Notes: generated by a model not told the origin, from the sequence alone. DNA of 64,000 bases from Tahibacter soli (GCF_025717065.2 NZ_JAOVZO020000014.1:62001-126000); one strand, 5' to 3'. Positions 23,975 to 32,818 are shown, counted from the first letter of the stretch. Numbers and translations are program-made.

Positions 23975-26383
23975 CTATAGCCGATTCGACGGCGCCTGGG
24001 CGAGCGCGGCCGGAATCGCGCGTTCGCCGGCCGTGCGCCGGCAGCGGTCGAGCGCGCTGCGCCACGCGGCGTTCTGGCCGAGCGCGTGGTACAGCGTCAG
24101 CTGCAGCAGCGCCGCGTCGTAGTCGTGGTCGGCCCACGCGCCGAGCCGCTCGGCGAGCACGCCCGCGCGAACGGGATCGAGATGCGTTGCGAGCCAGCGG
24201 GTATAGCCTTGCGCCACCGCGACGAGGTCGATCGGAATGCGATTTTGATCCGCCGCGGCGAGCGCGGCTTCGAATTGCGTGCCCGCGTCGGGCGCGTTCG
24301 CGCTCGCCGCGGCCTCGGCCTGCGCGAGTTTCGCGTACGTCGTCGCGCCCGGCGTTGCGACGCGGCGCGCCCACTCGGCGATCGCGGCAACGCTCGCCGC
24401 GGCGTCCTGCTTGCCGCCGCTCGCGAGCTGCGCGCGCAGGAGCGTCAGGCGCGCGCGCGCGGCCTGCCGCGTGTCGTCGTTGTCCGGCAGCGATATCAGC
24501 GCCGCGGCGGCGAGCGTCGCCGCCTGCGCCGCGTCGCCGTCGGCCAGTGCCAGGCGCGCCGCGATCGCGTCGGCGCGCGCCTTGATCGCCGGATCGGCGC
24601 CATCGCCGCCGGCCGCGCGCACGGCGTCGAGCAGGACGCGCGCGTTCGCCGTCTGGCCGTTCGCGGCGAGGATTTCCACCCGCGTGAGCGTCGCGGTGGC
24701 GCGCCGCTGCGGATCGGCCACCTGCTCGCCGAGTTCGTGCATGCGCGCCTCGAGCGCCAGCGCGGCGCGCGGATCGAGCAGCATCAGGCGCGCGTGCGCG
24801 GCAGCGTCTCGGGCGTTGAGTTCGGCCGCGTGCATGCGGAACGCGGCGAAGCGCGCGATCGCGCGGTCGAGCGCGGCGGCCGCTTCGGCCGGGCGGTCGC
24901 GCAAGAGTTCGAACGCGCCGACGTTCGCGTCGAGCACCGCGAGCGCGAGGCCGTCGTCGGCGCTTTCGTAAGCGACGCGCGCGGCGGCGAGGTCGGTCAT
25001 CGACGCGTCAAAATCGTTCTGCGTGGCATGCGCCGACGCGCGCGCCGCGAGCGCGCGGCCGAGAATCGCCGGCACGCCGCGGCCCTGCAGCAGGGCGACG
25101 GCCGCGTTGAAGCGCGGCATCGCCGTGGCGGGATCGCGCGCGATCATCGCCAGCACGCCGAGGCCGTAGATCGCGCGCGCATGCACGACAGGGTCCTGTT
25201 CGGCCGACACGCTCGCGGCGAGTTCGGTGAAGGCGCTGCGCGCGGCGTCGAAGCGGCCGGCCTGGTAGTGGATCTGCGCCAGCCGCAGCCGCGTTTCGGG
25301 ACGCTCGCGCTGCTGCGGCGTCGCGCGTTCGAGCAGCGCCTGCGCGGCGTCGAGGCGGTCGGACAGCATCGCCGCGTCGACCTGCTGCAGGAGCGCGGCG
25401 AACGCGGGCTCGCTCGTCGTGTCGCCGTCGGCCGCGGCCGGCGCGCCGCCGAGCCGCTGCGCGAGGCGGTCGGCCGCGACGCGCGCGGCGCCGAGAAGGT
25501 CCGGCGAGGTTTCCTGCACGTCGATCGGCGGCTCGCGGCCGTGCACGGTGCGCAGCGCGATGCGCCAGGCGTCGCCGATGCGCTCGGCCTGCGCGTCGAC
25601 GACGACTTGCGCGCCGGTCGTGTCGGTCAGGTCTTCGAGGCGTTCGCGCTTGAGCGCGGCGCCGTCGAGTCCGCGCGCGAGCGCCACGACGTTGTCGCTC
25701 GGCACCACCGCGAGGCCGGCCGCGCGCAGGCGCGACGCGACGAGGTCCATCACGCCCAGGCGTACCCAGCTCGATTCGTCGTCGCCCGTCACCGTCGCCG
25801 GCAGCACCAGCAGGTTGGCGCCGACGCTCGCGACCGGGGCGGGTGCCGGCTCGCGCCAGCGCTGCCACGCGAACGCCGCGACGAGCGCTGTCGCGCCGAG
25901 CGCGAGCGCCGGCAGCAGCAGTCGGCGCCGCGGTTCGATGGGTATCGGGGCAGGCGAAGCTGCCGGCGCGGGTGGCGGCGGCGCGGCCGGAGCCGGCGCG
26001 GCGACGGGTGCCGGCGCGATCGAAGGCGCGGGCGTCGCCTCGGCGGTCGCCGGTTCGCCGACCGTCTCGATCTCGATCGGCGCGACCCAGTGGTAGCCGT
26101 AGCGCACGATCGTACGGATCGCGTGCTGTTCCTTGCCGGTGTCCTCGATCGCGCGGCGCGCGAACAGCACGGTCTGGCCGAGCACGTTGTCGCCGATGTC
26201 GACCTTGCCCCAGACCGCGGCGATCAGCTCGTCGCGGCCGACCGCGCGCGAGCGGTTCTCGATCAGGTACACGAGGCAGTCGAACGCCTTGGACGGCAGC
26301 GCGACGGGCTCGTCGCCGCGCGCGAGCACGCGCGTCGCCGGGTCGAGACGGTAGTCGCCGAAGCGGTAGGCGCGGTGGGTCAT
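23975..26383 (-). CDS. Membrane-bound winged-helix regulator with TPR domain (paralogue)
   Basis: The 802-residue protein starts THRAYRFGDYRLDP and carries an OmpR/PhoB-type winged helix (about residues 5-102; SKAFDCLVYLIENRSRAVGR and IRTIVRYGYHWVAPI). A proline-rich linker (about 108-150), one transmembrane helix (about 155-172) and a long alpha-helical TPR-like periplasmic region follow. It is a paralogue of the regulator at 11337, sharing the domain order and the segment WVRLGVMDLVASRLRAAGL. The delta-60 gene begins 97 bp downstream on the same strand, which repeats the regulator-plus-delta-60 arrangement seen on the plus strand. The linker composition is extreme (mostly A and P). Confidence 0.85.
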   Translation of the reverse strand: MTHRAYRFGDYRLDPATRVLARGDEPVALPSKAFDCLVYLIENRSRAVGRDELIAAVWGKVDIGDNVLGQTVLFARRAIEDTGKEQHAIRTIVRYGYHWVAPIEIETVGEPATAEATPAPSIAPAPVAAPAPAAPPPPAPAASPAPIPIEPRRRLLLPALALGATALVAAFAWQRWREPAPAPVASVGANLLVLPATVTGDDESSWVRLGVMDLVASRLRAAGLAVVPSDNVVALARGLDGAALKRERLEDLTDTTGAQVVVDAQAERIGDAWRIALRTVHGREPPIDVQETSPDLLGAARVAADRLAQRLGGAPAAADGDTTSEPAFAALLQQVDAAMLSDRLDAAQALLERATPQQRERPETRLRLAQIHYQAGRFDAARSAFTELAASVSAEQDPVVHARAIYGLGVLAMIARDPATAMPRFNAAVALLQGRGVPAILGRALAARASAHATQNDFDASMTDLAAARVAYESADDGLALAVLDANVGAFELLRDRPAEAAAALDRAIARFAAFRMHAAELNARDAAAHARLMLLDPRAALALEARMHELGEQVADPQRRATATLTRVEILAANGQTANARVLLDAVRAAGGDGADPAIKARADAIAARLALADGDAAQAATLAAAALISLPDNDDTRQAARARLTLLRAQLASGGKQDAAASVAAIAEWARRVATPGATTYAKLAQAEAAASANAPDAGTQFEAALAAADQNRIPIDLVAVAQGYTRWLATHLDPVRAGVLAERLGAWADHDYDAALLQLTLYHALGQNAAWRSALDRCRRTAGERAIPAALAQAPSNRL

Positions 26384-26441
26384 AAGCGGCCGTGATGCGG
26401 GGAGCGCGAGGATACGCTCCCGTCATGGGGGTAGTCTCTGC

Positions 26442-26609
26442 CTAGTGGCCTGTAACAGATAAATCGGAAGAGGGATCGCGAAGGACGCATCGTGCAGGAC
26501 GCCGCTGCGGAGCGAGGCCGATAGCACCCGCTATCGGCCGAGTGAGCAGCAAGTACTGCGCGGCCAGGACGAGTGAGCTACTTTCGATTTGTCTGCTACA
26601 GGCCACTAG
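26442..26609. mobile_element. MITE-like element with 25-bp-class terminal inverted repeats
   Basis: The ends CTAGTGGCCTGTA (26442-26454) and its exact complement (26597-26609) continue as imperfect inverted repeats (CAGAtAAATCG against CAGAcAAATCG). The 168-bp element encodes nothing. It contains an internal perfect hairpin (GGCCGATAGC at 26516-26525 against 26530-26539). CTAG lies at both tips, which fits a 4-bp CTAG target duplication as made by some IS5-group elements. The right tip supplies the TAG stop codon of serA. It is probably a non-autonomous derivative of an insertion sequence not present here. Confidence 0.75.
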
Positions 26610-27841
26610 TACAGGACGCGGGTACGCAAGGTGCCGGGAATCGCCGCGAGCGCGTCTTTGAGTTCCGCCGCGCGCTCCTCGGCCACCGACACGTCGATCA
26701 CGACGTAGCCGATGTTCGCGTCGGTCTGCAGGTACTGGCCGTCGATGTTGACGTTCTCGCGCGAGAAGATGTCGTTGATGCGCGAGAGCATGCCCGGCAC
26801 GTTGCGGTGGATGTGCAGGAGGCGCCGGCTCGTCGGATGTTCGGGCAGCGACGCCTCGGGGAAGTTGACGGCCGACAGCGTCGACCCGTTGTCGCTGTAG
26901 CGCACGAGTTTCGAGGCCACTTCGATGCCGATGTTGTCCTGCGCCTCGAGCGTCGAGCCGCCGACGTGCGGCGTGAGGATCACGTTGTCCATGCCGACGA
27001 GCGGCGAGACGAACGCGTCGTCGTTGCCCTTGGGTTCGACCGGAAACACGTCGACCGCGGCGCCCCCGATGTGCCCCGAACGCAGTGCGGCGGCGAGCGC
27101 GTCGATGTCGACGACCGTGCCGCGCGAGGCGTTGATCAGCGTCGCGCCCTGCTTCATGCGCGCGAGCTGGTCGGCGCCGATCATGAGCTTCGTCTGCGGC
27201 GTTTCGGGTACGTGCAGGGTCACGACGTCGGCGCGTTCGAGCAGGTCGTTGAGGCCCGCCGACGTGCGCGCGTTGCCGAGCGCGAGCTTCGTTTCGATGT
27301 CGTGGTAGATCACGCGCATGCCGAGGCCTTCGGCGAGCAGGCCCACCTGCGTGCCGATGTGGCCGTAGCCGACGATGCCGAGCACCTTGTCGCGCGCCTC
27401 GAAGCTGCCGGCCGCGGATTTCGACCAGCCGCCGCGATGGCATTCCGCGTTCTTTTGTGGAATACGCCGCAACAGCAGGATCGCCTCGGCGATCACCAGT
27501 TCGGCGACGCTGCGCGTATTGGAGTAGGGCGCGTTGAACACCGGAATGCCGGCGAGTTCGGCCGCGGCGAGATCGACCTGGTTCGTACCGATGCAGAAGC
27601 AGCCGACGGCGAGCAGGCGCTTGGCTTCGCCGAGCACCGCGGCCGTCAGCTGCGTGCGCGAGCGGATGCCGACGAAATGCGCCTCGGCGATACGCAGCTT
27701 CAGCTCCGCTTCGGGCAATGATTTTTCGTGATATTCGATCTGCGAATAACCGGCGGCCTTGAACGTCTCTACCGCGCTGCGGCTGACGCCTTCGAGCAAG
27801 AGAACGCGGATGTCCTGCTTCGGAAACGAGGTCTTTTTCAT
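26606..27841 (-). CDS. serA: D-3-phosphoglycerate dehydrogenase
   Basis: The 411-residue enzyme has the D-2-hydroxyacid dehydrogenase fold. It shows FVGIRSRTQLT, the NAD-binding LGIVGYGHIGTQVGLLAEGL near residue 155, the catalytic region INASRGTVVDIDALAAAL with the downstream LTPHVGGSTLEAQ (His), and a C-terminal ACT domain (MLSRINDIFSRENVNIDGQYL) ending RTRVLY as in E. coli-type SerA. It oxidises 3-phosphoglycerate to 3-phosphohydroxypyruvate, the first step of serine synthesis, and the ACT domain allows serine feedback. Its stop codon lies in the terminal repeat of a MITE-like element. It is divergent from an FAD-linked D-2-hydroxyacid dehydrogenase. Confidence 0.95.
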   Translation of the reverse strand: MKKTSFPKQDIRVLLLEGVSRSAVETFKAAGYSQIEYHEKSLPEAELKLRIAEAHFVGIRSRTQLTAAVLGEAKRLLAVGCFCIGTNQVDLAAAELAGIPVFNAPYSNTRSVAELVIAEAILLLRRIPQKNAECHRGGWSKSAAGSFEARDKVLGIVGYGHIGTQVGLLAEGLGMRVIYHDIETKLALGNARTSAGLNDLLERADVVTLHVPETPQTKLMIGADQLARMKQGATLINASRGTVVDIDALAAALRSGHIGGAAVDVFPVEPKGNDDAFVSPLVGMDNVILTPHVGGSTLEAQDNIGIEVASKLVRYSDNGSTLSAVNFPEASLPEHPTSRRLLHIHRNVPGMLSRINDIFSRENVNIDGQYLQTDANIGYVVIDVSVAEERAAELKDALAAIPGTLRTRVLY

Positions 27842-27885
27842 TGCCTAAGTGTTCGAATGAAAAGAAGATTCCGCAACGGCACGCA

Positions 27886-27901
27886 GGCACCGTACGGTGC
27901 C
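27886..27901. promoter_or_regulatory. Perfect 16-bp palindrome in the serA divergent region
   Basis: GGCACCGTACGGTGCC is a perfect palindrome 44 bp upstream of serA and 116 bp upstream of the divergent dehydrogenase. Its size and place suit an operator for a dimeric regulator shared by both genes, but no regulator gene adjoins it. Confidence 0.45.
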
Positions 27902-28017
27902 GGTCGCCGGTTGTGGACACCCAGACTATGCCAGAACTTCGCCGGTTTGCGGCAGCGCAGCAGTAGACGTTGCCGCGCGACGCTGGCAGGCTCGCCCGCT
28001 TGAGAATCGAGACGCCC

Positions 28018-29391
28018 ATGACCGCATCGCTCGCCGAACTCGCCCGCTACCTGCCGCACCTGGTGCTGCGCACCGAACCCGGCGATCTCGAACACTACGG
28101 CCGCGACTGGACGCGCCGCTGGACGCCCGCGCCGCTCGCGATCGCGCTGCCGGGCTCGATCGACGAAGTACAGGGCATCGTGCGCTGGGCGAACGCGCAT
28201 CGCGTCGCGATCGTGCCGTCGGGCGGACGCACGGGGCTTTCCGGCGGCGCGGTCGCCGCGCACGGCGAACTCGTGGTGAGCTTCGATCGCATGAACAAGG
28301 TGCTCGGCTTCGACGCGGTCGACCGCACGCTGACCGTGCAGCCGGGCATCGCGCTGCAGGCCGTGCACGAGGCGGCGCGCGGACACGGCCTCATGTATCC
28401 CGTCGATTTCGGCGCGCGCGGTTCGTGCCAGATCGGCGGCAACATCGCGACGAATGCCGGCGGCATCCGCGTGATCCGCTACGGCAATACGCGGCAGTGG
28501 ATCGCCGGCCTGAAAGTGGTGACCGGCGGCGGCGAACTGCTCGAACTCAACCGCGGCCTCGTCAAGAACGCGACGGGCTACGACCTGCGGCATCTCTTCG
28601 TGGGATCGGAAGGCACGCTCGGACTCGTGGTCGAAGCGACGCTCGCACTGACCGAACCGCCGCCGCCGTGCAACGTCATGCTGTTCGCGCTGCCGGCAAT
28701 GGACGCGCTGATGCGGGTGTTCGGCGAATGCCGGCGGCGCCTGAAGCTCGAAGCCTTCGAGTTCTTCACCGACCGCGCGCTGCACCACGTCGTCGCGCAC
28801 GGCGCGCAGAATCCGTTCGAGACGGCGAGCCCGTACTACGTCGTGACCGAGTTCCACGAGAACGAAACCGAGGCGCTGGCCGTGTTCGAGCACTGCCTCG
28901 AAAGCGGCCTCGTGACCGACGGCGTGATCGCCCAGAGCGACGCGCAGGCTGCGGCGTTGTGGAAATTGCGCGAAGGAATCACCGAAAGCCTCGCGAAGTA
29001 CCGGCCGTACAAGAACGACATCTCGGTGCGCATCGCCGTGGTGCCGGATTTCCTCGACGCGATGCAGGTGCTGCTGACGCGCGAATATCCCGACTTCGAC
29101 GTGGTGTGGTTCGGCCACATCGGCGACGGCAACCTGCATATCAACGTAGTGAAGCCGGCGCACGTGTCGGACGCCGATTTCATCGCGCAGTGCGAGACGG
29201 TGACGAAGCGCATGGCGGCGATCCTGCACGCGCACGGCGGCAGCATCTCGGCCGAGCACGGCATCGGGCTCGTGAAGAAGCCGTACCTGGCCAGCGCGCG
29301 CAGCGAAGCCGAGATCGCGCTGATGCGCGGGATGAAGCGGGTGTTCGATCCGCACGGGATCATGAATCCCGGGAAGTTGTTCGATCCGTGA
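28018..29391 (+). CDS. FAD-binding D-2-hydroxyacid dehydrogenase (D-2-hydroxyglutarate dehydrogenase-like)
   Basis: The 457-residue protein is of the GlcD/D2HGDH (vanillyl-alcohol oxidase) family. It has an FAD-binding PCMH domain with VPSGGRTGLSGGAV, IGGNIATNAGGIRVIRYGN and VKNATGYDLRHLFVGSEGTL, and a C-terminal substrate domain with VWFGHIGDGNLHINVV and ISAEHGIGLVKK (metal/substrate histidines). It ends DPHGIMNPGKLF. It is divergent from serA. SerA is known to reduce 2-oxoglutarate to D-2-hydroxyglutarate as a side activity, and a D2HGDH recycles it in other bacteria, so this role is likely. I start at ATG 28018; an in-frame TTG at 27970 is weaker. Confidence 0.85.
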   Translation: MTASLAELARYLPHLVLRTEPGDLEHYGRDWTRRWTPAPLAIALPGSIDEVQGIVRWANAHRVAIVPSGGRTGLSGGAVAAHGELVVSFDRMNKVLGFDAVDRTLTVQPGIALQAVHEAARGHGLMYPVDFGARGSCQIGGNIATNAGGIRVIRYGNTRQWIAGLKVVTGGGELLELNRGLVKNATGYDLRHLFVGSEGTLGLVVEATLALTEPPPPCNVMLFALPAMDALMRVFGECRRRLKLEAFEFFTDRALHHVVAHGAQNPFETASPYYVVTEFHENETEALAVFEHCLESGLVTDGVIAQSDAQAAALWKLREGITESLAKYRPYKNDISVRIAVVPDFLDAMQVLLTREYPDFDVVWFGHIGDGNLHINVVKPAHVSDADFIAQCETVTKRMAAILHAHGGSISAEHGIGLVKKPYLASARSEAEIALMRGMKRVFDPHGIMNPGKLFDP

Positions 29392-29442
29392 ATACGATAT
29401 TCCGGGACTTGGGGCGAAGGCGGGGATAGGCTTTGCGCTCCT

Positions 29443-29579
29443 CCCTCTCCCCCAACCGCCGTTGGGGGAGAGGGCTGGGGTGAGGGGGCGACGCATCACG
29501 TTTCGTCGGCCTCGACGAAGACTCCGGCGTCTTCCCCCTCACCCCGACCCTCTCCCCCAAGCGAGCTTGGGGGAGAGGG
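29443..29579. repeat. Paired CCCTCTCCCCCAA hairpin repeat, copy 1
   Basis: Two hairpins, 29443-29474 (arms CCCTCTCCCCCAAC) and 29548-29579 (arms CCCTCTCCCCCAAGC), face each other and also pair across the whole unit: 29464-29490 is nearly complementary to 29534-29560. It fills the gap between the dehydrogenase and HAD genes. A related unit is at 38394-38527. Confidence 0.75.
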
Positions 29580-29609
29580 AGTCCTTCGATCGGCGTTCGG
29601 AAACCGCAC

Positions 29610-30308
29610 ATGCCCACCCTCACCACCATCGCCTTCGACGCCGACGACACGCTCTGGCAGAACGAGCACTTCTACCGGATCACCGAGCGGCGCTTCACCG
29701 ATCTGCTCGCCGACTACGGCGACGCCGACGCGATCTCGCATCATCTGCTGCAGGCCGAAAAGAAGAACCTCGCGCTGTACGGCTACGGCATCAAGGGCTT
29801 CATGCTGTCGATGGTCGAAACCGCGATCGACGTCAGCGGCGGCGCGATCGGCACGAAGGCGCTGCGCGACATCCTCGACGCCGGCCGCGAGATGCTCGCG
29901 CATCCGGTCGACATGCTGCCGCAGGTGCGCGAAACGCTCGAACACGTGAAGGGTTCGTATCGCATGCTGCTCGTGACCAAGGGCGACCTGTTCGACCAGG
30001 AGCGCAAAATTGCACTTTCCGGCCTCGGCGACATGTTCGACGCGATCGAGATCGTCAGCGACAAGAACGTCGGCACCTACGAGCGCATCTTCGCGCGTCA
30101 CGGCGACGGACCCGAACGCGGCATGATGGTCGGCAACTCGCTCAAATCCGACATCGTGCCGGCGATCGCCGCGGGCAGCTGGGGCGTGTACGTGCCGCAC
30201 GCGCTGACGTGGGTGCACGAGCACGTCGACGCGCCGGTGGACGCGCCGCGCTTCGTGCAGATCGACGCGCTAGGCGGCCTCGCCGACCTGCTCAGGCGGA
30301 TCGGCTGA
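29610..30308 (+). CDS. HAD-superfamily hydrolase
   Basis: The 232-residue protein has the haloacid dehalogenase motifs: motif I FDADDTLW with nucleophile D10 and acid/base D12, motif II LLVTKGD, and a lysine plus motif III/IV region VSDKN and GMMVGNSLKSDIVPAIAAG. The helical cap between motifs I and II is of the C1 type. Such proteins are usually small-molecule phosphatases; the substrate is not evident. It overlaps the convergent XRE regulator gene by 39 bp at the 3' end. The start at 29610 gives the family N-terminus directly. Confidence 0.85.
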   Translation: MPTLTTIAFDADDTLWQNEHFYRITERRFTDLLADYGDADAISHHLLQAEKKNLALYGYGIKGFMLSMVETAIDVSGGAIGTKALRDILDAGREMLAHPVDMLPQVRETLEHVKGSYRMLLVTKGDLFDQERKIALSGLGDMFDAIEIVSDKNVGTYERIFARHGDGPERGMMVGNSLKSDIVPAIAAGSWGVYVPHALTWVHEHVDAPVDAPRFVQIDALGGLADLLRRIG

Positions 30309-30881
30309 CGGCTCGAGCGCGATCGTTTCGACGAGCCGCGCGTAGCTGCCGTCGGACAGGCGAAAGCGCACCCAGCGCATGCGGCTCTTGAGTATCCGCA
30401 CCTCGGTCGACGTATTGGCGCCGGTGCGGATCTCCACGGCCGGCGGCGCCGCTTCGAACCAGCCGACGTCGGCGAGCGTGCTTTCCGCCGCGACGATTTC
30501 GGGGCTCGCATAGCGCCACAGCGAGCGGCCGATCAGATCGTTGCGCGGAATGCTGCACTGGCGTTCGCGCTGTGCCGACAGCGCGAGCAGGCGGTGGGTG
30601 AGGTCGCACACGAGATGCACCGCGCGCGTCGACTCGTCGACCATGCGCGCCAGCTCGCGGTCGGCCGCGCTGTCGAGGCGCGCGTGCAGCAGTTCGCGGA
30701 TCGCGGTCTGCTCGTCGGGCGTCGGCGCGAGGTTGCCGTTCTCCCAGCGCGAGATCGTCGCCTGCGATACGCCGAGCAGTTCGCCGGCATGGTGCTGCTT
30801 GATGCGCCGGAGCATGCGCCAGATGCGCAGCGAGCGCGCGAGTTGCGCGGCGTCGCGGCAGGCAATGACGGAAGTGTTCAT
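30270..30881 (-). CDS. XRE-family regulator with PAS-like C-terminal domain
   Basis: The 203-residue protein has an N-terminal helix-turn-helix (IWRMLRRIKQHHAGELLGVS, then QATISRWENGNLAPTPDE; residues about 18-60). A helical linker and a C-terminal PAS-like region (RNDLIGRSLWRYASPEIVAA to VRFRLSDGSYARLVETIAL) follow. I start at ATG 30881 (NTSVIACRDAAQ); the longer frame from 30905 adds a few residues only. The MFS permease gene is divergent with 59 bp between the starts, making it the most likely target. The ligand is unknown. Confidence 0.8.
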   Translation of the reverse strand: MNTSVIACRDAAQLARSLRIWRMLRRIKQHHAGELLGVSQATISRWENGNLAPTPDEQTAIRELLHARLDSAADRELARMVDESTRAVHLVCDLTHRLLALSAQRERQCSIPRNDLIGRSLWRYASPEIVAAESTLADVGWFEAAPPAVEIRTGANTSTEVRILKSRMRWVRFRLSDGSYARLVETIALEPSADPPEQVGEAA

Positions 30882-30940
30882 CGGGTTTCTCTCGCCGGGC
30901 GGCACGGGCCGCGGGCGCGCGCATCTTAACCGGAGTTCGC

Positions 30941-32101
30941 ATGCAAAACCGCGGATATCGCATCGTGTGGTACTACGCGCTCGGCGTGATCGCCGCCGCG
31001 CAGCTCGGCAAGATGGCGGCGCTGATGCCGCTGGCGCGCGTGGAACTCGCCATGTCGCTGACGGCCGCGGCGTTCGTGATCTCGCTGCTGGAAATCGGCG
31101 GCGCGACGCTCGGCCGCGTCGCGGCGAGCCTCGGCCGCCGCGCCGGCCTGCAGCCGACGCTGCTCGCCGGCATCGGGCTCATCGCGATCGCCGGCATCGG
31201 CGAGTCGCTCGCCGGTGGTGCGACGTCGATGTACGCGTGGCGCGCGCTCGAAGGGCTCGGCTATCTCGGCGTCGTCACGGCCGCGCCGCTGCTCATCATC
31301 GAAACCGCGACCGATGCACAGCGCGGTCCGGCACTGTCGCTGTGGTCGAGCTTCGTGCCGGCCGGCGTCGCGGCCGGCGCGATCGGCGCCGGTACGCTCG
31401 CCGAAGCGTCGTCGTGGCGAGGCGCGATCGTCGCGAGCGCAGCCATCGCGGCCGTCGCGTTCGTCGTCACGTGGCTCACGACCGTCCGCGGCGCCGGCGC
31501 CTCGTTCGGCGGCGAGGGGCGTCGCGGCGCGGGCCTGCGCGCGTGGCAGCTCGCGGTCGGCTTCGGCTGCTATGCGTTGTTCGAGGTCGGCCTGCTCGCG
31601 CTGCTGCCGACGTTTCTCGTCGACGAGGCCGGCGCGACGCCGCGCACGGCGGGATTGCTCACGGGCCTGGCCTCGTTCGCCACGGTCGCCGGCAGCGCCC
31701 TCGCCGCGTGGCTCGCGCATCGCCGCGCGGGCTTGCGCTGGCCGATCGCCGTCTGCGTGATCGTGCCGGCCGTACTGCTGTTCTTCGTATTCCGCCAGCT
31801 GCCGCAGCTCGGCACGGTCGCGGCGGTCGCCGTCGCGCTGAACGCGATCTCCGGCGTGCTGCCGGCGATCGCGTTCTCGCTGCTGCCGCACGCGGCCGGT
31901 TCGCCGACGGCGATACCCGCGGCGAACGGCCTCATCACGCAATTCGGCGCGTCGGGCTCGCTGCTCGGGCCGCCGCTGATGGCGTGGTGCGTCGCGCGCG
32001 GCGGGTGGCCGGCCGCCGCGTGGTGCGGCGCGATACTGTCGGCCGCGTGCCTCGTACTGATGCTCGCGGCGATACGCCCGCTACCAGCCCGCGACGAATG
32101 A
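30941..32101 (+). CDS. MFS transporter
   Basis: The 386-residue protein has about twelve hydrophobic segments and the glycine-rich MFS layout (ASLGRRAGLQPTLLAGIGL between helices 2 and 3; RALEGLGYLGVVTAAPLLII for helices 4-5). It is a plasma-membrane secondary transporter, probably proton-coupled. The closest flavour is the drug/metabolite efflux group rather than the sugar permeases, but this is a weak judgement. An XRE regulator is divergent from it. Its last 21 bp overlap the convergent hypothetical gene. Confidence 0.85.
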   Translation: MQNRGYRIVWYYALGVIAAAQLGKMAALMPLARVELAMSLTAAAFVISLLEIGGATLGRVAASLGRRAGLQPTLLAGIGLIAIAGIGESLAGGATSMYAWRALEGLGYLGVVTAAPLLIIETATDAQRGPALSLWSSFVPAGVAAGAIGAGTLAEASSWRGAIVASAAIAAVAFVVTWLTTVRGAGASFGGEGRRGAGLRAWQLAVGFGCYALFEVGLLALLPTFLVDEAGATPRTAGLLTGLASFATVAGSALAAWLAHRRAGLRWPIAVCVIVPAVLLFFVFRQLPQLGTVAAVAVALNAISGVLPAIAFSLLPHAAGSPTAIPAANGLITQFGASGSLLGPPLMAWCVARGGWPAAAWCGAILSAACLVLMLAAIRPLPARDE

Positions 32102-32818
32102 CACGACGTTGCTGACGCCCGAGTTCGGAAAACTTTTCTGCGACGCGCGCACACGCACCGTGTACAGGCTGCCGCGCGGAATCTGCGGCGGCAGATAAGT
32201 GGCCGAATACTGGCTCGGCGTCGACGTCAGCTGCATCGGCACCGACGCGATCAGCGCGTCGCCGTGAAACACGTCGGCGGTCACGACGAAATCGCTGTCG
32301 GGCCACGGCGGCGACGTCGAGATCTTGCAGCCGCACATCATCGACACGTACGCGCCGATGTCGACGCTCAGGCCGCTCTTGCCGATCGGCGCGTCGAGCG
32401 TCACCGCGAGGCCGGGAATCTGGATCTGGAAGCCGGTCGCGATGCCGCCCGGCAGCACCTCGCCGACGAGACCGACGCCGGGCAGCACCGTCTGCGTCAT
32501 GACCACGCGATTCATGCCGATGCCCTGTGGCTGCAGTTTCCACGGCCCTTCGGCGCTGATTTCGAGCAGGGTGGGCTGGGCGAGGTCGATCGTGATGTCG
32601 AGCGCGGGCGTGTCGGCGTCGGGCGCGACCGGCGTGGTGCGCGGCTGCGAGACGGTCATGAGATCGGCGGGGCCGGAACTCGTGCCGGTGACGAGCTGGT
32701 CGGCGTAGACGACGCCGGTGGCCGGATCGCGCACGGTGATCCACGCACCGCCCGCGTCGGGGCCGAGAAACTTTCCGTCGCACGCGATCGCGCGCACGAC
32801 CAGACGTGTAAGTGACAT
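32081..32818 (-). CDS. Hypothetical beta-rich protein
   Basis: I do not recognise this 245-residue protein. It starts MSLTRLVVRAIACDGKFLG, lacks a signal peptide or transmembrane helix, and is rich in Thr, Val, Pro and Gly with alternating hydrophobic residues, suggesting beta-sandwich domains. An N-terminal part reads GGAWITVRDPATGVVYADQL and a C-terminal part ends VRVRASQKSFPNSGVSNVVSF, like an immunoglobulin-type strand pattern. A CGC pair lies near residue 178 (MMCGCK). The ATG at 32818 has AGGTGA upstream; a GTG three codons earlier is an alternative. Codon use is normal, so I believe it is a real gene. Confidence 0.6.
   Translation of the reverse strand: MSLTRLVVRAIACDGKFLGPDAGGAWITVRDPATGVVYADQLVTGTSSGPADLMTVSQPRTTPVAPDADTPALDITIDLAQPTLLEISAEGPWKLQPQGIGMNRVVMTQTVLPGVGLVGEVLPGGIATGFQIQIPGLAVTLDAPIGKSGLSVDIGAYVSMMCGCKISTSPPWPDSDFVVTADVFHGDALIASVPMQLTSTPSQYSATYLPPQIPRGSLYTVRVRASQKSFPNSGVSNVVSFVAGW

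Noticed and set aside
24086-26395. A 769-codon plus-strand frame over the regulator at 23975-26383
   Set aside because: Arginine-rich composition typical of an antisense shadow; the minus strand has a winged helix, membrane helix and TPRs.
27838-29499. A 553-codon minus-strand frame over the FAD dehydrogenase
   Set aside because: No recognisable family, and the opposite strand encodes a complete D-2-hydroxyacid dehydrogenase.
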